NCBI GenBank assembly: GCA_023376005.1
Contig: CM042160.1
Location: 82,949,772 to 83,013,771, forward strand
Direction of reading: 5' to 3'
Origin: Doryteuthis pealeii
Lineage: Eukaryota; Mollusca; Cephalopoda; Myopsida; Loliginidae
DNA length: 64,000 bases
Both the position numbers and the translations under genes were made by a program. The notes under the pieces were generated by a model. That model searched no databases, was not told where the DNA came from, and saw only the letters and a program-made list of their open reading frames with translations. Below, in pieces: positions 54,196-64,000 of the stretch (position 1 is the first letter of the stretch; each line of letters opens with the position of its first letter).

Positions 54196-55580
54196 ATATA
54201 CAGCAATACAGCATGCTGACAAGGATGTTTTAAACAATACTGCAACAAGCTGTGCTACTCATGTGCTGAGTTGGCGAGGGCTAGTATCAAACCCAGAATC
54301 TTGTGGTTCCAATCCATATGCTCTACCAGCCCCTTAGAAAAAAGGTAATCCTTAACTTGTTCCTCGTAAATTCCTACCATAAAATAAACTGAACCCTCAT
54401 TTTATGTCTGTGTTTTTGCAATAAATCTTTTATTTTTCTTGCACCCGTTATTTTACAATACTAAATATATTTCCTTTATTTATTTTAATATTCATTTCAA
54501 TGTGTATATACTTTTGTGTATACTTTTGTATATACTTTTGTGTATACTTTTTACTTTTAAATTCCTACCATAAAATTAGGCTTGGCTCAGATAATGCCCA
54601 AGCCTAATTTTATGGTAGGAATTTACGAGTAAAAAGTTGAAGATTACCTCTTGTTGTTTATTTTAATATATTCAGTATTGTAATATAATGGGTGCAAGAA
54701 AAATAAAACATTTATTGCAAAAACACGGACATAAAATGAGGGTTCAGTTTATTTTATGGTAGGAATTTACGAGGAAAAAGTTAAGGATTACCAGAAAAAA
54801 TAGAACTTACTAATTCGGTTAAATCAAACTTAATGGACCTAAATTCTACCATCATATGTCACTCTGCTGAAAGAAAAATAATAATAAAAATCAGGGAATT
54901 AACCAAATTTAATGAAATTTTCAGTGTTGATATATTAATGAATAAAAGATATAATGCACCAGTTATTTCATTTGAAAACTTTTACATTTTTTCAGGTCAG
55001 TTAACCTTGAATCACGTATCTTTGAGAATCTGTATTACACCTCAAAGATATATAGTTCAAAGTTAACTGACCTGAAAAAATGTAAAAGTTTTAAAATAAA
55101 ATAACTGGTGCATTATATCTTTTATTCATTAATATATCAACACTAAAAATTTCATTAAATTTGGTTAATTCCCTGATTTTTTGGTATTTTTTTTTTTTCT
55201 TTCGGCGGGGTGACACACGATGCTGGAATTTAGGTCTGTTAACTTTGATTTAACCACTAATTCAACCAAGTTCATTATGAAAAGCAAAAAAAAAAAAAAT
55301 GGCAGGAAAAAAAGAAAGGGGGAGAGAAGGGGGGGAGAAAAAGGGGGGGAAGGGGGTGGATCCTTTGATGAAAATAAAAATGTCTAGAAATAAGATTGAT
55401 GTAGGACCCACTTTTCTGTGTCACTGGTCAGTCAATAAAAAGACGAGTGAAGGTTGTTTTAAAAAAAAAAAAAAAAAAGAAACCTGTTACGCAGGTTTGG
55501 TACCACTTCCCCCTGGAATGTCGGCTGGTGTAGCATCACATATATTTGAGAGAAATGGGAGAAAGACTGGGCACCTTTTT
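54196..55580. mobile_element. SINE S2, palindromes P2 and P3, purine tail
   Basis: S2 head minus 54,245-54,335; P2 54,345-54,797; P3 54,800-55,280; A-rich and GGGGGA-rich runs to 55,360. Copy A2 ends near 55,580. No gene. Confidence 0.75.
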
Positions 55581-56249
55581 TTTTTGTCGGTTTGTGAATG
55601 TTGTATTTAAACATTTCCACTCAAACATGAATTTTCACCCATCAACTCGAACAAATCAGTTTCTTTAATTTTCTTTTTCTTTTAAAAAATTTTTTTTTTT
55701 TTTCAGATTTTGTAACTTAGTCTTCTTGTCGAACATTTGTATTTTTCACAAATTTACAAGTTGAAAAAAAAGGACTCAGTGTCCCATGGGAAATACCCCC
55801 ACCCCCTTCTTTCATCTTTCTCATAGTTTTTGTTAGTTTATACCAAGCGAACGTGTTAGGGAACATTTCGGACTAATAACCTTGGGAAACGTATGAACCC
55901 CTTCCTCATGGTTTAAATAGTACCACAACTGTTATTTAACAAGGATATCTTTGGAATTAAATAACCCACAAAGATTGATATGCCATTAAATAAATCAACC
56001 AACCAAACCAATCATTATATCTAACATTTGTTTAACAACTCCAAAATGGGATTGAAGTAAAAGTGTTACGAGTTTTGTGGCCACTTTTAAGCTGCAAGTG
56101 AGAGCACTTTACAGTGGAGATCCCTTGTTGTGTTCTTTAGTGTTAGGTAGAATCCTTTGGTTGTTCCTCGGTGTTGGGCAGAATCTGATCTGTTTGTCTG
56201 TCGAATATGTGCAAATGAACAGTTTTCAAGATTGGCGATTATTTGTTTG
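55581..56249. other. AT-rich unclassified sequence
   Basis: T-rich 55,560-55,705. 55,875-55,935 is a SINE-body scrap (ACCTTGGGAAACGTATGAACC). 55,950-56,020 is a reverse tail block of family D. A 73-codon frame (56,077-56,298) has no motif and ends in the repeat. No gene. Confidence 0.5.
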
Positions 56250-56600
56250 TTTTGTTTTGTTTTGTTTTATGGCATATCAACCTCAGTGGGTCATTTAATG
56301 CCGATAAAGTTTTGAAATAAATCAATTCTTAATAGATAATACAATTTTTTTATAAATACATTTTTCTATTTAACCCATAGATGGGACCCTAACAGGTACT
56401 ACCACTCCAGATCAGAGTGGACCAGGGAGCAATGGTGATGAAGGGGTGCTCCACATTCTCCAAACCTCCAGAACTGGAACCTCATCATCAGATAGAGTTT
56501 AACGTCATTCCCAGGACATGTAGACCCGCAGTCACCGCCTTCTAGCACCCATATGATAAAAAGGGGTTGGGGCTTGCCATAAGGGCAATAGGGTTGGGAA
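56250..56600 (+). repeat. Dispersed repeat D
   Basis: Tail block (GCATATCAACCTCAGTGGG) followed by CAGATCAGAGTGGACCAGGG and body. Truncated at about 56,600. Confidence 0.65.
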
Positions 56601-56727
56601 AGATTGGCGATTAGATAGTTAACCAACCACGTATTCCTGCATGTTGATTGGCTGATTGAATCCATGCACCCACACAGAGTCTATAAGTTTAAGTGGTGGA
56701 CTTCAGCACACCTTATATTACAAAAAG

Positions 56728-56960
56728 GTGCTTGGTCTAATGGTTAGAATCGTAGGATTTGCATTTCACATGGCGCTAATACCCTTGGGAAAGGTATGAA
56801 TCCAATTCTCCCTCCAGCTATGGGCAAATAGCAGGGCAGACTGGGCTCTTTAATCTGGGCTAGGTAACCAGTCTAGGAGAAGGAAAACTCTGAATTCAAA
56901 CCTGTTGAACTCCGCTTAAGAAATTGACCTTGTGTCACATCCTGCCCGTGCGGAGGGGTT
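56728..56960 (+). mobile_element. tRNA-derived SINE
   Basis: A-box-like TGGTCTAATGGTTAGAA (56,734-56,750), GGTATGAATCC-type B-like sequence (56,793), one 95-bp-type tail (56,813-56,905), ending in the GAGGGGTTGGTAAATA block and (TA)n seen reversed at 20.27 and 46.93 kb. Confidence 0.7.
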
Positions 56961-57019
56961 GGTAAATATATATATATTACAAAAAATATTCCAACAAAAA
57001 GAAAATTATTTCTACCAGT

Positions 57020-57350
57020 TTATTGCTATTATTCAAAGATTTCTCCAAGGTATTTGACTCCATACACAGAGAAAAGATGGAGCAAATACTACTACCATAT
57101 GGTCCCCCCAAATAAACTGTTACTGCTATAATGATGTTCTACAAAGACATGGTAACACATATTTCTTTGACATTGTTGCTGGAGTCCTACAAGGGAATAC
57201 ATTAGTACTATTTCTATTTTTAATCTACCGAGACGTTTTACTATAAATGTCATTAGATCTAATAACAGAAAAAAGGCTTCATACTAAAAAAGGCAAAATG
57301 CCTTTAATTACTTGACTGCTATTGACTACGGTGGGGGAATTAGTATGTAA
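57020..57350 (+). pseudogene. LINE reverse transcriptase palm fragment, broken
   Basis: Plus frames give KDFSKVFDSIHREKMEQ, a stop, TAIMMFYKDM, then (after a shift) FDIVAGVLQGNTLVLFLF and degraded sequence up to a TAIDYGG that may derive from the catalytic YADD box. The VLQGxTLxPFLF region is RT motif 4-like. Several stops and frameshifts. Same LINE type as 8,511-9,062. Confidence 0.75.
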
Positions 57351-57550
57351 TAACTCACTAGTTTTTGAGAGCGAAAATGGAGAAAAGTTATTTTTGCAAA
57401 TGGCTGGCGCTGTAGTATAGAACACAGAAACTCAAAAGTTTAAATATGAAAATCTTTTTAGAAGTCAGAGAATCAAAAAAAATATCTTAAGAATAATTTT
57501 CCAAACTTATTAAACAAATATCAACACGAATATTCCGATTTAAATAAAAA
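57351..57550. other. AT-rich filler
   Basis: No recognised feature. Confidence 0.6.
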
Positions 57551-57840
57551 TAATGAAATTTATTGTGTACAGTGCTCAGGTGCACCACAATTCATCAAAG
57601 TCTCATGTCAAGTACAGTGTCAGGAATATGAACAGTTTACAGTAGTAATATGCTTGTATGTGTGCGTGTGTGTACATATGTATGTGGAGAGTGGCATCAG
57701 GTATAGTGTTGGCAGACTACAGGAAGCATGGAGGCTTTGAAAGACTCAGTGCTTCGGCAGCCTACAACAGACGCGGACAGTTTATTCCATGTCTCCACAA
57801 TTCTGAGCGTGAAAAAATGTTTCCGAAAGTCACATGAGCA
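57551..57840 (-). mobile_element. LINE-X 3' end
   Basis: Minus: degraded RT C-terminus (57,740-57,830), one shortened UTR unit, AATAAATTTC and an AT-rich tail near 57,551. 5'-truncated. Confidence 0.75.
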
Positions 57841-57844
57841 GTTA

Positions 57845-57995
57845 TGTTGACAAAATATCAACCGCAGAAATTATTGGTTTATTGATGGAAATTTAAGTGT
57901 GGCAATTTTTTAGGAGGACTTTCTAAAAAATTCACCCATTTTAAGTTCTATCAATAAAGCAAGGATTTCTGGGATTGATATTTCGTCATCACAAT
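57845..57995. repeat. Small foldback
   Basis: GACAAAATATCAACC...GAAATTATTGGTTTATTGATGG (57,849-57,892) pairs imperfectly with 57,948-57,991. No coding. Confidence 0.6.
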
Positions 57996-58126
57996 TTGAA
58001 TGGGAACGCTGTTGTTACATAGTGTTTGGATTTGTATTTTTCTTACATTTTGAGTATTGACAAAGGCCTTTAAACAAAGACTTTTGCTAGTCCACAATTT
58101 TTTTTTTCATATGATTAATAACTATT

Positions 58127-58173
58127 AGCCCTGTTGATGGTATAAATAAAACCGAAATGCTATAGCGTTGGCT
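58127..58173 (+). ncRNA. Degenerate hammerhead-like motif
   Basis: Stem I AGCC/GGCT, CTGTTGA instead of CTGANGA (invariant A6 changed), GGT/ACC stem II, GAAA, hairpin GCTATAGC, TT at the site. Followed by the hairpin also found in the SINE at 640-705. Probably inactive. Confidence 0.4.
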
Positions 58174-58370
58174 TCAAGAATGTCAGTTTTTGACATATTC
58201 TTTTGTTTTTTCACAAACTTTATACACATTTACATTGTGAGATTTTATATCCATTTCTTTCTTCATATATATATATATATATATAAAGATGAGAACAATA
58301 GTCCGAATAATCCAAATATTGGTAATGCTGAACCAAATCATTATAATTGTTTTCATATACATTGTATATA

Positions 58371-58511
58371 CTAGCAAAATAAAAAGACACCCTTAGGGCG
58401 ATGTAAAAATAATCTTTTGAAAGATATTGTCTGAGGAGATGGGAGCTGAAAATTCAATGTCATAAAGTGTGTACCATAAGTATGTAAAATCGTCAAATTT
58501 ATTAAAGGAGT

Positions 58512-58546
<35 letters not shown>

Positions 58547-58784
58547 CAATTTGAAATGGAAACAGTTCTGATAACTTTAAATATTATATTAGAATAAAAC
58601 AATCTATATATAAATATATAACGCCGGGCATCTATTTATTGAAACAATAAGGATTGTCTAACGTTGCATGCTCACATTTTGAGTATATTTATTCTATGTT
58701 ATGGCGTTGGATTATGTGTTAGGTAATGTGACGTAAGCAGTGACGTAATTTTTGTTACAGACAAAAACCGGAAGCAAATCTCCA

Positions 58785-58795
<11 letters not shown>
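58371..58795 (-). mobile_element. Helitron-like element 1
   Basis: Minus 3' end: hairpin CGCCC-TAA-GGGTG, 13 bases, then CTAG (58,374-58,371) followed by T, the Helitron signature. Interior shares TGACGTAA and CAATCTCCATTAT-type 5' sequence with element 2. The 5' TC end is lost in the TA tract. Includes a (GAAA)n at 58,513-58,545. No Rep/helicase. Confidence 0.55.

Positions 58796-58831
<36 letters not shown>
58796..58831. repeat. (TA)n
   Basis: Simple repeat between the two Helitron-like elements. Confidence 0.95.
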
Positions 58832-58832
<1 letters not shown>

Positions 58833-59456
58833 TAGCAAATATATGCACCCTCCGGGTGCAAGTATTTAAGTTTAAATGTAATAAAATATTAGATTGAATC
58901 AGAAAGGCTAATGAATCTAATTAAGAATTCAAATAAAAAGATTTGAAACGGAGGGGGTATAATCGGAAAATAGAACAACTGAAACTTACTCTTTCATCAC
59001 TTCCGTTTTTCAATGCTAAATTTTCCTAATTTAACTATTTAGTTAAAATAGGAAGTAAAGAATAAAATTACAGTTATTTCTTCTTGTTAATGAATTTCTT
59101 TTAGGATTTATTGAAGAGATTTTTACTCATATTCATTAAGATAAAACCAAACAATTAGAAATCAATAATACCAAGCACATTTTTATTAAAATCAGTTTTT
59201 TTTATATCAATATGCAAATTAGCTTCACGTTTACACTGAAAACTGGTATTTTGTTGTATATATAAATACAATTGCATGTTATTAGCATTTAGGTAAGGCC
59301 AACAGTATTAATAATGTCAAACAGTTTTATTATTAATTGAGGTTTAAATAGAAATAGAATCATGGAGAATGTGACGTAAATAACTAAGGGAATTGTGACT
59401 TGAGTAGTAATATAGTTTCGGTTACAGACAGAAAAACAATCTCCATTATAATAAGA
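58832..59456 (-). mobile_element. Helitron-like element 2
   Basis: Minus: begins TC after A (59,456-59,455, flank base 59,457), ends with hairpin GCACCC-GGA-GGGTGC (58,859-58,845) and CTAG (58,835-58,832) before T. Insertion between A and T, no TSD, 625 bp, no ORF: a non-autonomous Helitron. Confidence 0.65.
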
Positions 59457-59700
59457 TATATATAATTTAATATACCAAGCGTGTTGGTAGATCCTTGCGG
59501 AGAGAAAAAACCCAGCAGAGAGTTTGATTGTAAAAATATACTACCAAACATCAACCAGGAAGAAAAAAATTTTGAAAAAAAGAAAAGACCAAGATATTTG
59601 TACCAACAAAAAATAATCTATTGGTACAGTATTTGGCCAAAAGAAAAAACAATTTATATGTATATATATGTATATAAGATATATATATATTCATATAACC
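59457..59700. other. A-rich unclassified sequence
   Basis: A 74-codon Lys-rich frame (59,481-59,705) with no motif ends in TA repeat. Not credible as a gene. Confidence 0.5.
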
Positions 59701-59704
59701 GCTA

Positions 59705-59880
59705 GGAGAAGCTAATCTGTAAAAAGTGCTCGATACCTAAGTAGAGCCAAGTAATAAAGATAATCTACTGAGTCAGACGAACCTACTATTAGCTCTTCAG
59801 GGCTAAAATCTGACTCAGATTTTAGCCCTGAAGAGCTTTATGTGAAACTAATAGTAGGTTCGTCTGACTCAGTAGATTAT

Positions 59881-59920
<40 letters not shown>
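59705..59920. mobile_element. F5 foldback with hammerhead
   Basis: Arms about 59,745-59,815 and 59,818-59,885 around CTGACTCAGATTTTAG; AGTGCTCGATAC and AAGTAGAGC ends as in F3. The left arm lacks stem II/GAAA, the right arm has the full set. TA-flanked on the right. Confidence 0.7.
59824..59860 (+). ncRNA. Hammerhead motif (F5)
   Basis: Stem I AGCC/GGTT (one G-U), core CTGAAGA (59,828-59,834), weak stem II GC-TTTAT-GT, GAAA (59,844-59,847), stem III ACT-AAT-AGT, cleavage after A59,856. Confidence 0.5.
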
Positions 59921-60100
59921 TGATAATAATGAAAAACAAACACCCACTCTACGTGATGGAGTTTGGGGTGGTCAGTAGCAATTGTAATGTTATACATCCA
60001 TTAATCTCTCCACATGGCCTTAAACCCAACATGGGGGCCTAGATCAAATGTTTGGAGGAGGTAGTGCTGCCTTGGATTTGATATATTTATATATCAAATA
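59921..60100. other. Unclassified, no gene
   Basis: Short stretch, TA palindrome at 60,078-60,102. Nothing else. Confidence 0.6.
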
Positions 60101-60102
60101 TA

Positions 60103-60400
60103 TACTTTCGGAAACATTTTTTCACGCTCAGAATTGCGGAGACATGGAATAAACTGCCTGCGTCTGTTGTAGGCTGCCGAAGCACTGAGTCTTTCAAAGC
60201 CTCCATGCTTCCTGTGATCCACCGACACTATACCTGATGCCACTCTCCACATACACATGCACACACATACATGCATATTACTACTGTAAACTGTTCATAT
60301 TCCTGACACTACATTATTCTGTGTACTTGACATGAGATTTTGATGAGTTGTGGTGCACCTGAGCACTGTACACAATAAATTTCATGATTATCATTATTAT
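60103..60400 (+). mobile_element. LINE-X 3' end, plus strand
   Basis: The plus frame from about 60,108 reads FRKHFFTLRIAETWNKLPAS, VVGCRSTESFKASM and ends HRHYT then TGA (60,237). One 110-bp-type UTR unit, AATAAATTTCAT (60,374) and (ATT)n end at 60,400. Sense orientation confirms that the other copies are on minus. Confidence 0.8.
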
Positions 60401-60409
60401 TTATATATA

Positions 60410-60785
60410 GTTGAGATATTTTTGTATCTGTATCCGTTTTTTGGAAGTACACAAATCAGATTTGGGCGTTAGCGTGAAACATTGATGTGCTATATTATAA
60501 TAATGTAGTTATCATAATATATTCATCTGTGAATAAATATCAGAAAACCCGGTTGTTTTTTTTTAGTTTCTTTTTCAAATCCCGAAAATTCACCACTCCT
60601 ACTAAATAAAAGAAACTAAAAAAAAAAACAATCGAGTTTTCTGATATTTATTCCCAGATGAATATATTATGATAACTACATTATTATAATATATCACATT
60701 AATGCTTCACACTAATGCATGCCTAAAGCTGATATTTCTACTTCCAAAAGACGGATATAAATACAAAAATATCTCAAATATATAT
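60410..60785. mobile_element. Large palindromic element P4
   Basis: Arms 60,413-60,575 and 60,610-60,778 (TTGAGATATTTTTGTAT and inverse), inner GAAACTAAAAA pairing. No hammerhead core on either strand; GTGAAACATTGATG lacks the partner core. Confidence 0.75.
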
Positions 60786-61194
60786 ACTTACTTAAAAGTA
60801 AACGTTTACCCAATTTTTTGAGAAATCTTAGAAAGATCTTTGAGATTTATTTTGTTCTTTAATTTTTTGTGAAATCAGTCGACTTTAGTTCATTGTTTAC
60901 AATTGCAATGTTTTATTTTTTCAGAAGTTACAAAAATGGCTTCCATTTTAAGCAGAACATTTGTTTGATTTTAAAATTCTTCTCTTTCTTCATTTTGCTC
61001 TTCACAAAAGAAAAGGAAATTTTTTAACCCTTTCTCTGCCTTCTAATATTTAATTTTACGCCATATTTACTTATTGACAAAAATGGTTGACATAATCTCT
61101 TTTGCAAATCATGAAGATAGGTTATTGATTATAAATCCTATGAACAAATAAAGAGAAAAGGTATTTGCTAGAAATAACTTATCTTTTATATATG
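60786..61194. other. AT-rich filler
   Basis: No recognised feature. Confidence 0.6.
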
Positions 61195-61345
61195 TGGAGG
61201 CGTCAAAACCTGGATGAGGTTGTTTGCATTTAAGATATTGGTAATACCCTTGAGGTATTCTCCCTCCAGCTATGGATGAATAATAGGGCAGACTAGGCTC
61301 TTTATCCTTGGTATAACAACCAGTCTAGGAGAAGGATGTGCAGGA
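61195..61345 (+). mobile_element. Degraded SINE
   Basis: B-like GGCGTCAAAACCTGG, AATACCCTTGAGGTATTC, then one 95-bp-type tail (CTCCCTCCAGCTATGG...CCAGTCTAGGAGAAGG). Confidence 0.6.
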
Positions 61346-61870
61346 ACTTAAAAAAAAAACTGTTTTCCATTTTATTTTGGGATTCTGTTTCTCTGAAATT
61401 AAATTAACTAAAATGATAAGTAATAAAAAATTTTCTGTTTGATATTTTACAATTTGTTTTTTTATTTGATTTCTCTAGTTAAAAATACAGTTTGATTGAT
61501 TTTATGATTGATTTTAATGGCATGCCAACCTGTCAAGTGTGATTTTATGCTTAGAGGTTTGGGAATCACATGCATTCTACATTCATATTTACATTTTTTT
61601 AGGTAATTGTTTCGAAAAAGTGTTTTTGTTGGCTTTTGTTTTTTTTCACTTGGTCCACTCGAATATGAATAATTTTTAAAACAGATCTATTTGACTGATA
61701 CATGTAATCCTAACAGGTCTTTCTTTTATGGTCTTTGATTTTGCAATAACCACTGATTGCAATAACCACTGATGAAGAAATTTTTGCCGTGTTCAGGTTT
61801 TGTGAGTGATATATGCATCACTCATAAAACCTGAACACTGCAAAAAATCTTTTTCGTCTATGTGTTGAGA
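61346..61870. other. AT-rich, D-tail scrap and a hairpin
   Basis: 61,500-61,570 is a D-family tail block. 61,780-61,850 is a palindrome (GTGTTCAGGTTTTGTGAGTGA and inverse) preceded by CTGATGA but without GAAA. Confidence 0.55.
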
Positions 61871-62028
61871 TACAAGGTGTGTCAAAAAGGTATTGAAATT
61901 TTGTTGTACTTTTTGACACACCTTGTATTCTGAAAAACATTAATAAATGGAACATTATTTTTTTTTCAGAATACAAGGTGTGTCAAAAAATACAAAAAAT
62001 CTTGATACTTTTTTGACACACCTTGTAT
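61871..62028. mobile_element. Tc1/mariner-type hairpin MITE
   Basis: Third member of the ACAAGGTGTGTCAAAAAG family: two hairpins joined by CTGAAAAACATT...TTTTTCAG, then (CA)n. Confidence 0.65.
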
Positions 62029-62204
62029 GCGCACACACACACACATACATAAACAAAGAAATAAATAAACAAAAACAAAGAAATACTTGTATCAGAATTT
62101 TTAATGCTTTTTCAATGTGAACAATAAACAATTGAAAAAAAGAAAAAAAAATATTTTAATACATTTTTAATATCAAAACTGATAATTCCAATAAAACCTT
62201 ACTT

Positions 62205-62489
62205 CAGAGTTTTTCAACCTTTTTCATCTCACGGCACGGTGAGGAGCTGGGCAATAAATTGATTGAGGTGCACCATCAGTATATAAACATATAATTATTT
62301 TATCATTTAAATTTTAAAAGAAAAGGAATAGTGAAAATGTGCTACAAGTGTAGCATAATTAAAACAAAAAATGTTAAAGTAATAGAATAAAAATAAAGTG
62401 GAGGATCAACTGTCCTCAACACTCACGGCACACCCACGGAAACTTCACGGTACACTAGTTTGCTGCAGCACACCGGTTGAAAAACTCTG
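62205..62489. mobile_element. hAT-type MITE
   Basis: TIRs CAGAGTTTTTCAACC and GGTTGAAAAACTCTG, flanked by CCTTACTT and CCTTACAT (8-bp TSD with one difference). Internal CACGGCAC..GTGC patches. 285 bp, no transposase. Confidence 0.75.
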
Positions 62490-62497
62490 CCTTACAT

Positions 62498-64000
62498 TAA
62501 TCTCTTGTAATTTTAAGTTTAATCAACAAAAAAGAAAGAAAGAAAAAAAAGAAATCTTCTGTCGATATATTTTTGTACAACCATAAAAATCCACTGAACA
62601 CAGAAAAATTAAATGTGTATCAGCCAATCAAAATAATTCAATGTCATATGGATTAAAAAAACAAAAAAAAAACAAGATAAGGTTAAGGTTAAATATAATT
62701 AAAGTCAGACAAAATTTGGGATTTGTTTAATGCGAGATGATTAACAGAACTAAAAATAAAATTATATTTTTGTAAACATATCACTTGATGTGAAGTAAGT
62801 TTTTTTTGTTTTTTTTTTAATCAAATGAACTGGGTTGAATATAATGGAATTATTTTTTTTTTTTTGTTTAAATCCTAAGATAAAACTTTGAATTAATCTT
62901 AAACATTTTTTAAAAATATGTCTTATCTTCAAAATCTGTTTAATTTTTTTTTTCTTTTTTTTTTTCTTAATCCACTTCATAGTGTTTGATTTATTTCATA
63001 AAAAAGCCACAACCATAGATTTCATAGATGAATTTCTTTTTATCATCTGCTTGAAAACACAGACAAGAAATGTTGGTATCTTTTGGATGGATTAATCGAT
63101 ACATCAGCATTTAGGAATTTAAAAAAAAGAAGAAAAATGGAAGATAAAAAATGTCTTTTTTCTTTTTTGGTAAAAAAAATGGAAAAGATTGTCATTTTAC
63201 CCAGAATAAATGTGAAAATAAATAGTAGGAAAAAAATGGACGACATTTTGAAAGTTTTGTTTTGTCAATATTTATGAGAATTGATATGAATAATTTTGAT
63301 ATTTTAGACTGTTGTCCTCATCTTTATTGTGATATCTATAAACACAATATTTAGGTCAGTGTAACTTCGAGTCTTGTTTAGGTGTTTTTTTAATACCTTA
63401 CAGTGATGCTGATAGCTTTTTAATTTAGCGCGTCCTGGGATGCATGTATTTGATTTGAATGAGTCCCTGGGAAATTTTATGGGTCCCAACTAAAGTTTCT
63501 TAATAAATTAGAGTTTTTGTTTATGAACAACTAAAACTGTCTAACCCCTACTTTGTACCCCATACAGTGTAATTTATTTCCAAGAAAATATTGAAATGTA
63601 TTTACAGTTAGCTGGAAATGGTGGGGGAAGAAAAAAAACACTGGGATACATGGATACGATTTTTCTGCTTCTTTTTAGATTTTTATGCGACAGTGACGCA
63701 GGACGCATACCTATCAGCATCTCTGCATTAAAATAAGTCATCATCAGATGATAACCTTGATTCAAATGTGGTTTCAGAGCTAAAATAGTGTTACTAGTAG
63801 TTCAATTCTTATTTCTTCTATATCAAATCATATTTCTGTCAATACGTCTAATGGGATAGATGCTGTTTGGAAACCCTTCAACTATTCATACCATAATAAA
63901 GTCCAAAATATCAAAATTATTAATTTTCAAAAGTTTTTTTTAAAGACTTTTCAAATATTTTTTTAATATTTTGTGTACATGTATGTATGGGTGTATTCTT
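62498..64000. other. AT-rich tail of the window
   Basis: Homopolymer-rich, no gene. 63,308-63,420 (minus) is a diverged AATAAAGATGAGGACAA tail like those at 3.9, 7.45 and 29.3 kb, with a weak coding relic upstream. The Lys/Phe frames are compositional. Confidence 0.55.

Larger units (their letters stand above)
27655..55580. repeat. Segmental duplication, copy A2
   Basis: Second copy of the A1 segment, same orientation. It differs by an LTR-like insertion (29,670-30,273), loss of the LINE tail found at 3,672-3,912, fewer LINE and LTR tandem units, a separate 33.6-36.1 kb block, an insertion at about 37,575-38,085, a 459-bp deletion at about 41,230, and additional foldbacks after 48,058. The A2-only segment 48,058-49,670 and its repeat are absent from A1 except for one right arm at 21.8-22.0 kb. 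Confidence 0.88.
51840..55580. repeat. Inner 3.9-kb tandem copy, clean version
   Basis: Same content as 47,960-51,740 but without its indels. It holds, in order, a dispersed-repeat tail, a hammerhead foldback, a palindrome, further hammerhead foldbacks, the tRNA-like/hammerhead element, a SINE head and two large palindromes. Copy A1 has only the last part (22.04-24.06 kb), more diverged. Confidence 0.8.

Noticed and set aside
60410..60785. Hammerhead in palindrome P4
   Set aside because: GTGAAAC is present but no CTGANGA core with compatible stems on either strand.
61768..61860. Hammerhead around CTGATGA at 61,770
   Set aside because: A strong hairpin follows but no GAAA or UH site is positioned, and stem I does not pair.
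62762..63277. Lys- and Phe-rich frames near the right end
   Set aside because: Homopolymer-driven composition, no motif, no conserved partner in the window.
1..64000. CRISPR array, bacterial operon or prophage content
   Set aside because: No regular repeat-spacer structure, no Shine-Dalgarno-led genes; composition and elements are eukaryotic.

Overview
This window looks like a repeat-dense, gene-free stretch of a cephalopod genome, most likely an octopus. It is AT-rich and packed with (TA)n, (GT)n and (GA)n microsatellites, tRNA-derived SINE heads, 5'-truncated LINE tails and many foldback elements. The species is an inference from repeat style; no host gene is present to confirm it. I found no intact protein-coding host gene. 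Long reading frames here are translated microsatellites (Cys/Val, Thr/His and Ile/Tyr runs), hairpin arms or retroelement remnants. The only recognisable protein signal is degraded reverse transcriptase at about 1.61-2.03, 8.25-8.45, 8.51-9.05, 33.43-33.82, 57.02-57.35 and 60.11-60.23 kb, a Ty3/gypsy-like Pol tail (about 15.2 and 41.9 kb), and a short charged heptad-like ORF near 4 kb.

Layout: 1-2,035 holds a foldback element, a SINE, a retrozyme-like hammerhead direct repeat and a LINE remnant. About 2,035-24,060 (copy A1) and 27,655-55,580 (copy A2) are two tandem copies of one segment, separated by a spacer (24,078-27,655). By eye the copies differ by a few percent in alignable parts and by several insertions or deletions: a LINE tail only in A1, LTR-like and SINE material only in A2, and different foldbacks in one TA tract. 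Inside A2, about 47,960-51,740 is repeated again at 51,840-55,580. The first of these is peppered with single-base indels and ends at an N, so I read it as a probable assembly artefact. A second N sits at the end of A1 (24,077). From 55.6 kb to the end come further SINE and LINE tails, two Helitron-like ends, a hAT-type MITE, foldbacks and AT-rich filler.

The most striking content is a population of self-cleaving hammerhead ribozyme motifs (core CTGANGA ... GAAA ... UH) with mutually complementary stems. They occur on both strands in several sequence families. They lie (i) as a direct repeat about 313 nt apart, as in retrozymes and Penelope-type LTRs, (ii) 3' of tRNA-like Pol III heads, and (iii) as back-to-back pairs in the arms of foldback elements embedded in (TA)n tracts. 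A second unusual item is a 654-bp gypsy-like element with 118-bp LTRs whose primer-binding site runs on into what looks like a complete antisense tRNA copy. All activity statements are predictions from sequence.
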